NCBI GenBank assembly: GCA_017555025.1 | Contig: JAFZHC010000050.1 | Span: forward strand, 1-58,737 | Origin: Akkermansia sp. | Lineage (GTDB): Bacteria; Verrucomicrobiota; Verrucomicrobiia; Verrucomicrobiales; Akkermansiaceae | DNA: 58,737 nucleotides | Direction: 5' to 3' | Part shown: positions 8,222 to 17,104 of the stretch, one piece after another | Layout: each line of letters begins with the position of its first letter | How positions within the stretch are numbered: position 1 is the stretch's first letter | The notes under the pieces: generated by a model | The model's input: the letters and a program-made list of their open reading frames with translations, nothing else | What the model was told of the DNA's origin: nothing | Databases searched by the model: none | Position numbers and translations under genes: made by a program

Positions 8222-8494
8222 ATGAATACAAACATGAAGAATCTCACACGCTATACGCTCGAGAAAACTTCTTTTCAGGGATGGCGTGTGTGCATCAGTC
8301 GCAAGGGAGTCATGATAACAAAGTATTTCCCTGATAAGACGTATAATGGAGAGCAGGGTTCATTGGAAGCAGCAACCGCTATGAGGGATGATATCCTTAC
8401 TCGGGTAGCGGCCGATCCGGCTAATGCCAAAAAAGTCATGCAGGAAATGAAGAACCGCTATTGTGGTCGTAAAAGACGAAAACGTCGTTCCTGA
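8222..8494 (+). CDS. Small AP2/ERF-like DNA-binding protein
   Basis: A 90-residue basic protein. Residues about 19-58 (GWRVCISRKGVMITKYF, then DKTYNG and SLEAATAMRDDIL) match the pattern of the AP2/integrase-type three-stranded sheet plus helix found in bacterial AP2-domain proteins: W-R-V-x-I-x-R-K-G, K-Y-F, then an Ala-rich helix with R-D. The C-terminus ends in a strongly basic tail, GRKRRKRRS. It is therefore predicted to bind DNA or RNA; its target is unknown. It is monocistronic, with its own promoter and terminator. It lacks the catalytic domain of AP2-type homing endonucleases or integrases. Confidence 0.65.
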   Translation: MNTNMKNLTRYTLEKTSFQGWRVCISRKGVMITKYFPDKTYNGEQGSLEAATAMRDDILTRVAADPANAKKVMQEMKNRYCGRKRRKRRS

Positions 8495-8525
8495 ATTTTC
8501 CCCCGACGTTAAGCCCCGGACGTCC

Positions 8526-8569
8526 CTGCGCATTCCCGAGCGATAGCGAACGGAAAGCGCAGTTTTTTT
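8526..8569 (+). terminator. Rho-independent terminator after the AP2-like gene
   Basis: Stem CTGCGC-A-TTCC (8526-8536) pairs with GGAA-A-GCGCAG (8552-8562), followed by seven T (8563-8569). Lies 31 bases after the stop. Confidence 0.8.
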
Positions 8570-8651
8570 GTGCGCAGCTGTTCTCTGGCGCCGCGAGTTC
8601 CTAATCCCGACCTCGTGGTTTACACGCAGTCCTGCGTATTTCCACACGCTA

Positions 8652-9128
8652 TTAAGCATCAGAAAAATCGAACTTACGGGGACGCCGTGCAGCTGCCATG
8701 GGGTCGCGGCGGCGAGAGTCCCACACCAACAGGAGCATGGCCCCCAGCAGAAGAAGGCGGACGCCGGTATCTTGCGGGTAATCAATAATCTCATGCGTTG
8801 TACCCATGCAATTACAGCTCAGCGAAAGACCACGAGCCCAAGCCTGCATGTACAGCAGCAGAAATACCGCCGTCATCACAACGCCCCACACCGCAGCACC
8901 ACGGTATGACTGGCGAAATATCAGACAGACAGCCACCACCAGCTCCATAGCAATACCAATACAGGCAAGCGGCATGGAAAAGAACTCCGGTAATATATCG
9001 CTGCGCGTCAGAAAGTCAGCCGTCTGCCCCATATCACCAATTTTAAGCACTCCGGTGACCAGAAAAAACACCCCCAGCCCCACGCGGAGAAAATTGAGCA
9101 GAATATCAATGGCACGGCTGTTCCTCAT
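8652..9128 (-). CDS. DoxX/MauE-like membrane protein
   Basis: A 158-residue protein with four predicted membrane helices. LNFLRVGLGVFFLVTGVLKI at the start and a Cys pair in LSCNCMG before an acidic loop resemble DoxX/MauE-type proteins, which are linked to thiol-disulphide or quinone chemistry. Specific function is unknown. Three start codons are possible (9143, 9140, 9128); 9128 (MRNSRAID) is preferred because a good promoter ends just upstream and the earlier ATGs overlap its -10. The C-terminus is basic (RRRDPMAAARRPRK) and cytoplasmic by the positive-inside rule. Confidence 0.75.
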   Translation of the reverse strand: MRNSRAIDILLNFLRVGLGVFFLVTGVLKIGDMGQTADFLTRSDILPEFFSMPLACIGIAMELVVAVCLIFRQSYRGAAVWGVVMTAVFLLLYMQAWARGLSLSCNCMGTTHEIIDYPQDTGVRLLLLGAMLLLVWDSRRRDPMAAARRPRKFDFSDA

Positions 9129-9138
9129 ACGGGCACGC

Positions 9139-9167
9139 ATCATACACAAAGGAGCCCTCGGCAGCAA
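9139..9167 (-). promoter_or_regulatory. Promoter of the DoxX-like gene
   Basis: TTGCTG (minus strand, 9162-9167), 17-base spacer, TATGAT (9139-9144). Ten bases from the -10 to the ATG at 9128, so a leader of only about two to four bases. Confidence 0.55.
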
Positions 9168-9307
9168 GTATTTTGCATGACTGCAAACGCATGCGTTCCT
9201 ACATACAATTGATAACAGCAGACTTAGCAAAATCCAACTCTTGCTGACAGTTCATCTGCATCCATTTATTTTTCCTAAATAATGACACCGCGAGAGCCGC
9301 TTTGTGC

Positions 9308-9336
9308 TTGACTTAAAGGGGCGGATAGCTCACAAT
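9308..9336 (+). promoter_or_regulatory. Possible promoter of the protease pair
   Basis: TTGACT (9308-9313), 17-base spacer, CACAAT (9331-9336), nine bases before the ATG at 9346. The -10 is weak. If real it excludes the upstream GTG at 9304 as start. Confidence 0.35.
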
Positions 9337-9345
9337 GGCGACGTG

Positions 9346-11145
9346 ATGATAAGAACTGCCACGGCCACCTTGCTGGCCTCGTTTCCCTTATTGGCGGATG
9401 TAGCCCCCACCGCCCCCACAGATTCTGCACCGCAACCTGTTCAGGAGGTTCAGCCCGCAGCAGAAGTCACGGAAGCCCCTGCTCCCCAGCAAACTGAGCA
9501 GACCACCGAACCCGCTCCGGCTCCCGAAGTGACGGAGGCTCCTGCTCCTCAGCAGACTGAGCAAGCAACCGAACCGGCTCCGGCGCCCGAAGTGACGGAG
9601 GCTCCTGCTCCTCAGCAGACTGAGCAAGCAACCGAACCGACTCCGGCGCCCGAAGTGACGGAAGACCCTGCTCCTCAGCAGACTGAGCAAGCAACCGAAC
9701 CGGCTCCGGCTCCCGAAGTGACGGAGGCTCCTGCGCCTGCTCGTGATAACGTGGTGGCAGCCTACCGCGGCATCGTCAAAATTGAAGTAGCCACACGCAA
9801 GCCTGACTACAGCACGCCTTGGCAAACAGGTCGTTACGGCAGAGGTAACGGCACCGGTTTCATGGTTGGCCCCGGCCAGTTCATGACCAATGCTCACGTT
9901 GTGGCAGATGCCGAGCGCATTTACATCTCTCCCTACGCCGATGCCCGCAAACTGCCGGCTCGCGTGAAGTATGTGGCACACGATGCTGACTTGGCGCTCA
10001 TCGAAGTGGATGACACCACCGCCTTTGCAGACGTTCCCTGCCTGCAGTTCAGCGACACCCTTCCCCGCCTCGAAGATGAAGTACGAGCCATTGGCTATCC
10101 CATCGGCGGCAACCGTCTTTCCGTCACCCGCGGTATTGTTTCGCGCATCGACACCACCGTTTATGCCCACCCTCGCAACGAGAGCCACCTCACGGTGCAG
10201 GTGGATGCCGCCATCAACCCCGGCAACAGCGGCGGCCCTGTGCTGATGGGCGACAAAGTTGTGGGTGTGGCCTTTCAGGGCTTGCTCGAGGCAAACTCCA
10301 CAGGCTACATGATTCCGATGCCGGTTATCCGCCGTTTTCAGCAGGATATCAGCGATGGTCGTTACGACCGCTACGTTGATTTGGGGGTATCGTTCATGCC
10401 GCTCATCAATCCGGCACAACGCCGCCACTACAACCTGCCCGACAACGCCATGGGCACTTTGGTAGCAGATGTGGTAAAAGGCAGCTGCTGCGATGGTGCC
10501 CTGCAGCCGGGCGATGTGGTGCTGGCAGTCAACGGGCTTGCGGTCGACAGCTCAGCCATGATTAATCTCGATGGTGAGCGTGTGCAGCTCGAAGAGCTTG
10601 CCGAGCGCGGGTTCAAGGGAGATACACTCAACTTCCGCATCATCCGCGACAGCCAAGAGCAAGAGGTGCAAGTACAGCTGGCGCCCCTCAACTCCCACCT
10701 TATCATGGGGCAGGAGTACGACACGCTGCCCCGCTTCGTTCACTTCGGCGGTCTGGTCTTCCAGCCCCTGCACCGCAATGTGATTGCTGCTCACTCCATC
10801 AACTCGGCCGATGTAGCCGTAGAGCTCGATGACTACCTGCGCCGTGGCGGTTCCACGGTTAAGGAAGATTTAGTCGTGCTGACCAAGGTACTCAAGGATG
10901 AAGTAAATGCCCGCTTCAATGATTACGGGCGCCGCATTGTCACCCGCGTAAACGGTGAAGAAGTACGCGGGCTCTCGCACCTGCACTCCTGCCTCTACCC
11001 GGAGGACGGTCAACGCCCGCCCTTCACCGTCATTGAGTTTGCCGGCGGCAAGCGACCGCTGGTAATCGACAACGCCGTTATCGATGCCGCCAATGAGCGC
11101 ATCAGCGCCGGGTATAGTGTACCGGCATCCGCCAGACTTAAGTAA
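9346..11145 (+). CDS. Exported trypsin-like serine protease with PDZ domain (HtrA/DegP-like)
   Basis: A 599-residue exported protease. Residues 1-20 form a signal peptide; about 25-130 is a Pro/Glu/Thr-rich linker with a tandem 21-residue repeat; about 135-340 is a trypsin-like domain; about 345-450 is a PDZ domain (MGTLVADVVKGSCCDGALQPGDVVLAVNG); the last 150 residues are a second, poorly recognised domain. The catalytic triad is complete: His184 in TNAHVV, Asp215 in DADLALIEV and Ser295 in NPGNSGGPV. HtrA family proteins degrade or chaperone misfolded envelope proteins. The start at ATG 9346 fits the signal peptide; GTG codons at 9304 and 9343 are alternatives. The next gene is an inactive paralogue 23 bases downstream. 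Confidence 0.9.
   Translation: MIRTATATLLASFPLLADVAPTAPTDSAPQPVQEVQPAAEVTEAPAPQQTEQTTEPAPAPEVTEAPAPQQTEQATEPAPAPEVTEAPAPQQTEQATEPTPAPEVTEDPAPQQTEQATEPAPAPEVTEAPAPARDNVVAAYRGIVKIEVATRKPDYSTPWQTGRYGRGNGTGFMVGPGQFMTNAHVVADAERIYISPYADARKLPARVKYVAHDADLALIEVDDTTAFADVPCLQFSDTLPRLEDEVRAIGYPIGGNRLSVTRGIVSRIDTTVYAHPRNESHLTVQVDAAINPGNSGGPVLMGDKVVGVAFQGLLEANSTGYMIPMPVIRRFQQDISDGRYDRYVDLGVSFMPLINPAQRRHYNLPDNAMGTLVADVVKGSCCDGALQPGDVVLAVNGLAVDSSAMINLDGERVQLEELAERGFKGDTLNFRIIRDSQEQEVQVQLAPLNSHLIMGQEYDTLPRFVHFGGLVFQPLHRNVIAAHSINSADVAVELDDYLRRGGSTVKEDLVVLTKVLKDEVNARFNDYGRRIVTRVNGEEVRGLSHLHSCLYPEDGQRPPFTVIEFAGGKRPLVIDNAVIDAANERISAGYSVPASARLK
9463..9738 (+). repeat. 63-base tandem repeat encoding a Pro/Glu/Thr-rich linker
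   Basis: Four units of 63 bases (starting at 9463, 9526, 9589 and 9652) plus a partial fifth from 9715, each coding 21 residues that begin EVTEAPAPQQTEQ. Units two to four are almost identical in DNA. It lies in frame between the signal peptide and the protease domain, so changes in copy number would keep the frame and only alter linker length. Confidence 0.95.
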
Positions 11146-11168
11146 CCCCACGAAGGTCGATTCAACGT

Positions 11169-12761
11169 ATGTTCAAACCTCTTCTTTACCTCACTCTTGG
11201 CAGCCTGCTGATGTGCGCCTGCAAACCCACGCAGCGTACGGTCGTGGCTCGCCCCCAGCAACAGCAGCAACAGACAGACGAACAACAACCTGCCGAGCAG
11301 CCTCAGCAAACGGTTGCTGAGCAGGAGCAAGCTACGAAGTCCTCCCCCCTGCCCCCTATCCGAGAAGTATCTCCGGAGTCGGCGCTGCTGATGGTCAACA
11401 TTACCCGTCAGGGCTACAACTTGCTCACCCCTTGGGAGAAGCAGCCCCCCAGCCAGCGCCGCGTAGTCGGCACTTATCTGGGAAATGGCCTGGTACTGAC
11501 GCACAGCTCAGCTCTACTCAATGCCACTTATGCCGAACTGAGCCTACCGGACTCCACCCGCACCGTACCGGCTCGCGTGCTCCGCTACGACAACGACCTT
11601 GGACTGGGGCTGCTGACGGTTGTGCACGAGAGCGATGCCGCCCTGTTTGACTCACGCACGGCTCACCCGCTGGGGGAAGCACTCACCCGAGGCGATTCTG
11701 CGGAGCTCTGGTGCACCCTCAACGGCACCGAACCGCTGAAAGTTCCCCTTCAGGTACAGGTCGGCGGGGTCGAGAACGGCATGCCGCGCCTCATTCTGCG
11801 CGCAGAACAGGCCGTACCCGAGAACTTTGCCTTTGGTGCCCCCGTCATGCGCAATGGTACCCTCGTAGGCCTGAGCTCCGGCTACGAGAACAGCGGCCGC
11901 AAACTCACTATCATCAATGCTGAAATTCTGCGCCGTTTCATGGAGCAGACGGATGCCACCCCCAAGGGTGTACCAGTCATCGGGTTGGATATTGCCACGC
12001 TCGATGACCCGGTGTTCCGCCGATACCTCAAATTGCAGGAGGGGCAGACCGGCATTTACATCAGCAAAGTCACCCCCCATAGTGCCGCAGCCGAGGCCGG
12101 GCTGCAGGCAGGCGACGTCATCACGGCAGTTGAAGGCATGCGCATTGACAACCTCGGCCGCTGCGACCTGCCCCTATACGGCATGACCCAAGTAGGTGTA
12201 GCCATGCGTTACCTTAAACCCCTCGGTCAGGAACTCAACCTGACCATCAGCCGCGGTGGTGAGAACATGGATATTGCCGTAAAACTCAATACCGATGCCC
12301 GCGACAAAGCGCTTCTTACCACCGAGCAGCCCGATGCCACTCCCCGCTATGTAGTTTGGGGCGGCTTGGTGTTCCAACCTCTCACCGCCACTTATCTGCA
12401 AGCTCTCAAGGGGCAGGCTCGCGGCTCGCTGCCCGTTGAGTTCATGGAGATTGAAAACCGTGAGGATGAATTGCACCAGCGCGGCTACACCGAGCTTACT
12501 GCCCTCACCGTTGTCATTCCCACTCCCGCCACTCTGGGGTATGATACCATGGGCTTCTGCGTGGTGGAAAAAGTCAATGGTGAAGAAGTTCACAACTTCA
12601 GCGAGTTTGCAAAGCAGCTCGACAAAGCTACCCCCAGCGGCAGCGTAGAGCTCACCCTCAACAAACCGCCCTACAACATTTACCTCGACCGAGCTGCCGC
12701 CGAGGCTGCCAATGACAGTCTGCGCCGCAGCTCCGTGCCGGTACTCAGACGCACCGAGTAA
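11169..12761 (+). CDS. Catalytically dead trypsin-like/PDZ paralogue (pseudoprotease)
   Basis: A 530-residue exported protein related along its length to the upstream protease: signal peptide with a possible lipobox ending CAC (Cys18), a Gln-rich linker (30-57), a trypsin-like fold (about 70-255), a PDZ domain (about 262-370; TPHSAAAEAGLQAGDVITAVEG) and the same C-terminal domain (VVWGGLVFQPL in both). The catalytic positions have changed: TNAHVV aligns with THSSAL (His to Ser114) and GNSGGPV with FAFGAPV (Ser to Phe222); Asp143 in DNDLGLGLL remains. It cannot be a serine protease. It may bind substrates or modulate its active neighbour. The reading frame is intact, so it is not a pseudogene. 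Confidence 0.88.
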   Translation: MFKPLLYLTLGSLLMCACKPTQRTVVARPQQQQQQTDEQQPAEQPQQTVAEQEQATKSSPLPPIREVSPESALLMVNITRQGYNLLTPWEKQPPSQRRVVGTYLGNGLVLTHSSALLNATYAELSLPDSTRTVPARVLRYDNDLGLGLLTVVHESDAALFDSRTAHPLGEALTRGDSAELWCTLNGTEPLKVPLQVQVGGVENGMPRLILRAEQAVPENFAFGAPVMRNGTLVGLSSGYENSGRKLTIINAEILRRFMEQTDATPKGVPVIGLDIATLDDPVFRRYLKLQEGQTGIYISKVTPHSAAAEAGLQAGDVITAVEGMRIDNLGRCDLPLYGMTQVGVAMRYLKPLGQELNLTISRGGENMDIAVKLNTDARDKALLTTEQPDATPRYVVWGGLVFQPLTATYLQALKGQARGSLPVEFMEIENREDELHQRGYTELTALTVVIPTPATLGYDTMGFCVVEKVNGEEVHNFSEFAKQLDKATPSGSVELTLNKPPYNIYLDRAAAEAANDSLRRSSVPVLRRTE

Positions 12762-12790
12762 CCTGACCTGAGCCGTTTTTATACGCAAAT

Positions 12791-12829
12791 CCGCTGCAAG
12801 CCCCACCCGACTTGCAGCGGCTTTTTTTT
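12791..12829 (+). terminator. Rho-independent terminator of the protease pair
   Basis: Perfect 10-base stem CCGCTGCAAG (12791-12800) / CTTGCAGCGG (12811-12820), 10-base loop, then C and eight T. Lies 29 bases after the pseudoprotease stop and before the convergent phage-derived block. Confidence 0.93.
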
Positions 12830-12840
12830 GTGACGCACCT

Positions 12841-15336
12841 TTATCTGCCGTGGTAATCAAACTCAAGCGACATCGACGTGAGGCGAAAATCCAGCGCACC
12901 GTCAGAGCGCAGCGCAAAGCCCTGCCCTACACCGGGCTCAGGCAATTGCGACACCCGTACCTCACCCGTACAAGGATAACTACGCCCCTCCCGCGCGGGG
13001 TCATAATGCTCCCATCGTGCAGCATGGGTAGACTTGTAACAAAAGTGAGGGTCACTAGCCAGCAAGCGCAAACGCACACGCCCTTCCTGTCGGGTCGTGT
13101 TGAAACTCCGTAGCGTTTCCAGCGGCATCGTGTGCAGTTCAGATTCAAACAGAGCCCCTATGCAGAAGACCGTCTCACCATCTGCCTGAGGGATGGTACA
13201 CAGTCCATCGGCCTCTGCCTGCAACGGAACTGCCTTCTGCGGTTGCCCCTCCGGGTAAACCAGCAGCGGCAAACCGGCCAGATGAGCCCCCGGCGCCACC
13301 ACTCCATCCTCAGCCGGCTGCACACGCACCATGCCATCAACAAAAAGCGCCTCAGCCCCCATGCGCTCCACAGAAACAGAGCCCGATGCCTCGTGGCGCA
13401 CCAGCATCCATATTTCATCCTCGCTATTGCCGCGAGCGGGCAAAGCAGCCAGATGCAGCACCTTACGCCCATTCATGCAGACTCTCTGCCAAGCCGTCAC
13501 CTGTTGCTCGGCATTCATTGTCAGCACAGCCAGACTATCATCTTGCATCAACACCCACAAGCGAGCACAATTTCCGCGCTGAACCACCCACTCTTTCACT
13601 CCGGCGTTGAAGAGATGCTCCGCCAGCAAGCTCGTATCGGTCGAAGTAAAACCATCAGCAGCCAATTTGTACGAAATCTCTCGCAAGCGACAACCACCCC
13701 GCTGAACATAGAAAACCGTATTTTCCACCCCACCGGCAGCCAAGGGCTCACTCCCTACACAAGATTGCCGCACAAAGGCCGCATTGGTAGCCGTAATGGC
13801 CCCGCCATCGGGCGCAGCCAAGGTCCACTCACTCTCCGATGTTCCCACCAACAGACTTCGTGCCGGGCATACCCAGCAAATGCGGCTCTGACTTTCCGTT
13901 GCTAAGGTAAGATGTAAAGCACCATCATCGGCCGAAGTCATACGAAAATCCGTAAAAGCGTTAACCGTACTGGCAATCAAGGTAGTCGGCAATCCTGAAA
14001 TACCGCCCATCCACAAGCGCCCTTGGTGCAGTCCGATAAACAACGGGTAGCCATTACGAGGGCCATACGCGCCGAAGCTCCAGCTGTGTGTATAAAATGA
14101 TTTACAGCCATCTTGGTACAGCGACAAAAGACGCCCCGTTGCCCGGTAGGCGGAAGTGTAGCCGGTAATAAGAAAGCGGTATTCACGCCGTCCCCCCAAC
14201 AAGTTCATGTAAATATGGGCAGGCAAAGAGGCCGATGAGGCTGAACGGCACACCAGCACCATGCGACACGGTATATCTTCCGAACCGGAGACCGCATAAT
14301 TCTTGCGCTCCGAATAAGCATTTTGCTCAAATGTACGCACATGGCTCCACTCCCAAAGCCTAAAATCCAGATTAACACTCGAGTCATCATAACTGCGCCA
14401 AAGCTCCCAAACAGCATTCCATTCACCATGGGTACGCACCTCCCAATCGCCGCATACCTCGTATGGTTTTCCGGCCGCATTGAGCATCATCACTCCGGGC
14501 AGAAAGCAGTCCGGATAATCTCTCGCTGATGGACTTCCGTTGTAATACGAGGTAAGGTACGGTTTAATAACGGTATAGAAATCATACATTTTGCTTTTAC
14601 TGTTCAGCTGCGTATAGATGGTACTGCCTACCACCTGATTTTTCGCCAAATCCGGCAGCTCCTTCGTAGTAAAGGAAAATCCTTCATTCAAAAACAGGGT
14701 CTGAGAGGCGACTTCGGCATCCAGCAGGAGGTACTCGCTATTGACCATATCCTTATTAAATGCAGCATTTCCTCCATCCAGTATCAGCGTAGCTGTACTT
14801 CCATCAGTCGACATCTGCACCCGCATGCCCCGCGGCTGCTGCACATAGGTCTCTCGCGGAAACGGTTCGGGAGCAAAGCGAGTACATTCCCAGTCCGTAT
14901 CGCCATAGCGTTTCAGAACATGAGGCTCGCGGTAGGCGCTGGTTATATATACATAATCATTCACCTGCGTATAACGCAACGCCTGTACCTCCTCCGCGCT
15001 GCTCCAAGGAGCCTCCATCTCGTAAACACTTCCGTCTTCATCGCAAAGCAAGCGACCATCCCTATACACCCGCATACCGCCCGGGTACAGCTCCAACATC
15101 ATGGAATCCCGCTCCGAGTAACAGAAGGGAATCAGGCGACAGCCTTCTCCGTTACCGATAGCGGCGGCTCCCACATAAGTCGTTCCCGGGCGTCGACTTA
15201 CGCCACCATAAGGTTGCACCAGGAAGTTCTGCATCAATGCAGCTCCCCGCTGATAAGCCTGTAAATCAAAACGACACTCAAGCCAGGGGCTCAGCTCCCC
15301 GGCTGTGAATCCAAGTACATATGGTGTTTCCTGCAT
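12841..15336 (-). CDS. Phage tail nozzle/tubular-B-like structural protein
   Basis: An 831-residue protein of phage origin. The N-terminus LGFTAGELSPWLECRFDL followed by AYQRGAALMQNFLVQPYGGV and SRRPGT is the hallmark of podophage-type tail nozzle (T7 gp12-like) proteins, which form the beta-propeller tip of a short tail. Mid-protein GRLWMGG, LLVGTSESEWTL and APDGGAITATNAAF, then QRGGCRLREISY, follow the same family pattern. The frame is full and undisturbed. It lies 157 bases downstream of the terminase gene on the same strand. No portal, capsid or tail-fibre gene is adjacent, so it is part of a reduced element. Confidence 0.82.
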   Translation of the reverse strand: MQETPYVLGFTAGELSPWLECRFDLQAYQRGAALMQNFLVQPYGGVSRRPGTTYVGAAAIGNGEGCRLIPFCYSERDSMMLELYPGGMRVYRDGRLLCDEDGSVYEMEAPWSSAEEVQALRYTQVNDYVYITSAYREPHVLKRYGDTDWECTRFAPEPFPRETYVQQPRGMRVQMSTDGSTATLILDGGNAAFNKDMVNSEYLLLDAEVASQTLFLNEGFSFTTKELPDLAKNQVVGSTIYTQLNSKSKMYDFYTVIKPYLTSYYNGSPSARDYPDCFLPGVMMLNAAGKPYEVCGDWEVRTHGEWNAVWELWRSYDDSSVNLDFRLWEWSHVRTFEQNAYSERKNYAVSGSEDIPCRMVLVCRSASSASLPAHIYMNLLGGRREYRFLITGYTSAYRATGRLLSLYQDGCKSFYTHSWSFGAYGPRNGYPLFIGLHQGRLWMGGISGLPTTLIASTVNAFTDFRMTSADDGALHLTLATESQSRICWVCPARSLLVGTSESEWTLAAPDGGAITATNAAFVRQSCVGSEPLAAGGVENTVFYVQRGGCRLREISYKLAADGFTSTDTSLLAEHLFNAGVKEWVVQRGNCARLWVLMQDDSLAVLTMNAEQQVTAWQRVCMNGRKVLHLAALPARGNSEDEIWMLVRHEASGSVSVERMGAEALFVDGMVRVQPAEDGVVAPGAHLAGLPLLVYPEGQPQKAVPLQAEADGLCTIPQADGETVFCIGALFESELHTMPLETLRSFNTTRQEGRVRLRLLASDPHFCYKSTHAARWEHYDPAREGRSYPCTGEVRVSQLPEPGVGQGFALRSDGALDFRLTSMSLEFDYHGR

Positions 15337-15444
15337 AAGATAGGCCTTTTAACACAAGAGGTCGGTCATGTCAGTAAAAAACAAGGCATCGCCGCTGGTG
15401 CACCACTATTACCAACAAGCTAACATTATCAATATGAGGCCCAT

Positions 15445-15483
15445 ACAGCAGGCGCCACCCCACTACCGAGCGGCACCTGCTGT
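15445..15483 (-). terminator. Hairpin after the terminase gene
   Basis: Inverted repeat ACAGCAGG (15445-15452) / CCTGCTGT (15476-15483), extended inward by four more pairs with one G-T wobble. No T run follows, so it is either a weak terminator or an mRNA-processing structure in the gap 15337-15493, which holds no gene. Confidence 0.4.
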
Positions 15484-15493
15484 CGGTTAATCC

Positions 15494-17104
15494 TCAGCCC
15501 ATACGCGCACGACGGGATGACAGAGCGCGAGCCGGAGTAGCTAACATACCATGCTCAACCGCCTCAGCAAACATACGTGCGGCGTCTGCCGAGTGAGAGG
15601 AAGCATCGTGTAGCGGCATTTCCCGCAACCCGACACCGGCATCTGCCGCTGCGGTGCGGTACATCTCGAGGCAGGTAAGGCCGGATGGCTCAAGCTGCCC
15701 CTGCGGATTAAGTCGCTGCCTGAGGGTAGAGGGGTGAAACCAGCTACGCCCCAGCATATTACGCAGCGCATTAATCCCTCTCCATATATCAGGAGTGCGC
15801 GGCACCACACGTACAGCATGTATGCCGCAACGCGCCAGACTCTCGACATAGGACTGCCCATGCGGGTCACGGTGAGCGGCATCGTGTGGCAGAAAGTGAG
15901 CGGCTATAGGGCCGTAGCGCTGCGCCCAATGGTGCATAAGCTCGGCATAATGCTCAAGGGGTAACTGATTGGCCGCATAGTGGTCGAGCCAATAGACCTG
16001 CCCCCCGTAGCTCTGAACCAGCCAGATAGCGGTATGGTCGCTCAGGCCGAGATCCCACGCCGTGTACAGCGCTTCATCAGCCTTATAGCTGAATTCACAG
16101 CCTATGCGCCCCTGCTCACGCAAGGCGGTAAGCTGAGCTCCGTAAATAGCCCCCTCATTACCGGTAGAAAAGGCTTCATCGGGCGTACTGGGATATTCCT
16201 GCCGCATGGCCGGTCCCATAGTACGAGCCATGCGTGCATACCAGATTTTCTGCCCGGGAGTCAGGCTGAGCCCATGTTCACTCTCCAGCCGCTCGAAATA
16301 ATCTGCCATTTCCTCGGCTGCAGCCGAGGAACCGGTCAGAGAGTAATCGGGATTATCGAACCAACTGAAAAAGAAGAATCGAAAATCCAGCGGAGAGAGC
16401 TCGGCCGCCGCCGAGTTCTGCATGGCACCGGTTGTCATTTCATAGTTCACCCCGTAGCGCCCGCCCTCATGGGTACTCTCGAGAATGATGGTTCCCTCCG
16501 CCGGTACTGTATTGATAGCACCGGTACGGATTTCACGCGCACGCCAAGGAGCATGAACAGACACATGAGCCAGCTCCGACACATGCAGCAATTGCAAGGT
16601 ACCACCACGCAGGGTGGTACCGAGACGAATATCGCTGCCATTGGCAAAAGCCAGCCGGGTGCGGGCATCTGCCACAGGGTGCCAGACATTACGTTTGCAT
16701 GAGCCTGTATGCTGCTTAATGAGTGAGCCCAAATAGGCCAACGCCCTCTCATGCGCATCGGGATATGGAGGCAGGTAATCCAGATGTTCCCAGGCAAAGC
16801 GCAGTTTTTCCAGCTTCTGCTCAGCATCAGGCAATGTTTTATCTATAATACCGGCGTGGTAATTAGGGGTAAAAAGGCAACGATCCAACATGAGCAGAGC
16901 AACATACGTTGATATGCCCAGCTGACGAGCCTTCAGCACCACATTGCGGCACCATAGCGAAGTATGCAGGCGCTGTTGCGCGGCGTTCATACGAAAGCGC
17001 CGCACACGGCCCCCCTTATCCTCAATCCAGTAAAGATGATTCAGGCGCCAGAGCGGGTTATCCAGCCTACCCCGGAGCGAGGTCTTCATTAATTGTCTGA
17101 TCAT
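15494..17104 (-). CDS. Phage terminase large subunit
   Basis: Motor ATPase/nuclease that packages phage DNA into procapsids. The 536-residue protein keeps every recognisable motif: a Walker A-like KARQLGIST (58-66), a Walker B-like LLHVSE (172-177, with the S-E form common in terminases), and RNase H-fold nuclease acids Asp351 (AWDLGLSDH), Asp408 (LPHDAA) and Asp507 (SHSADAARMF). Its start overlaps the stop of the giant gene upstream by four bases, so the two are translationally coupled. No small terminase subunit or portal gene is visible in the window. The intact motifs suggest recent decay or selection for retention. Confidence 0.9.
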   Translation of the reverse strand: MIRQLMKTSLRGRLDNPLWRLNHLYWIEDKGGRVRRFRMNAAQQRLHTSLWCRNVVLKARQLGISTYVALLMLDRCLFTPNYHAGIIDKTLPDAEQKLEKLRFAWEHLDYLPPYPDAHERALAYLGSLIKQHTGSCKRNVWHPVADARTRLAFANGSDIRLGTTLRGGTLQLLHVSELAHVSVHAPWRAREIRTGAINTVPAEGTIILESTHEGGRYGVNYEMTTGAMQNSAAAELSPLDFRFFFFSWFDNPDYSLTGSSAAAEEMADYFERLESEHGLSLTPGQKIWYARMARTMGPAMRQEYPSTPDEAFSTGNEGAIYGAQLTALREQGRIGCEFSYKADEALYTAWDLGLSDHTAIWLVQSYGGQVYWLDHYAANQLPLEHYAELMHHWAQRYGPIAAHFLPHDAAHRDPHGQSYVESLARCGIHAVRVVPRTPDIWRGINALRNMLGRSWFHPSTLRQRLNPQGQLEPSGLTCLEMYRTAAADAGVGLREMPLHDASSHSADAARMFAEAVEHGMLATPARALSSRRARMG

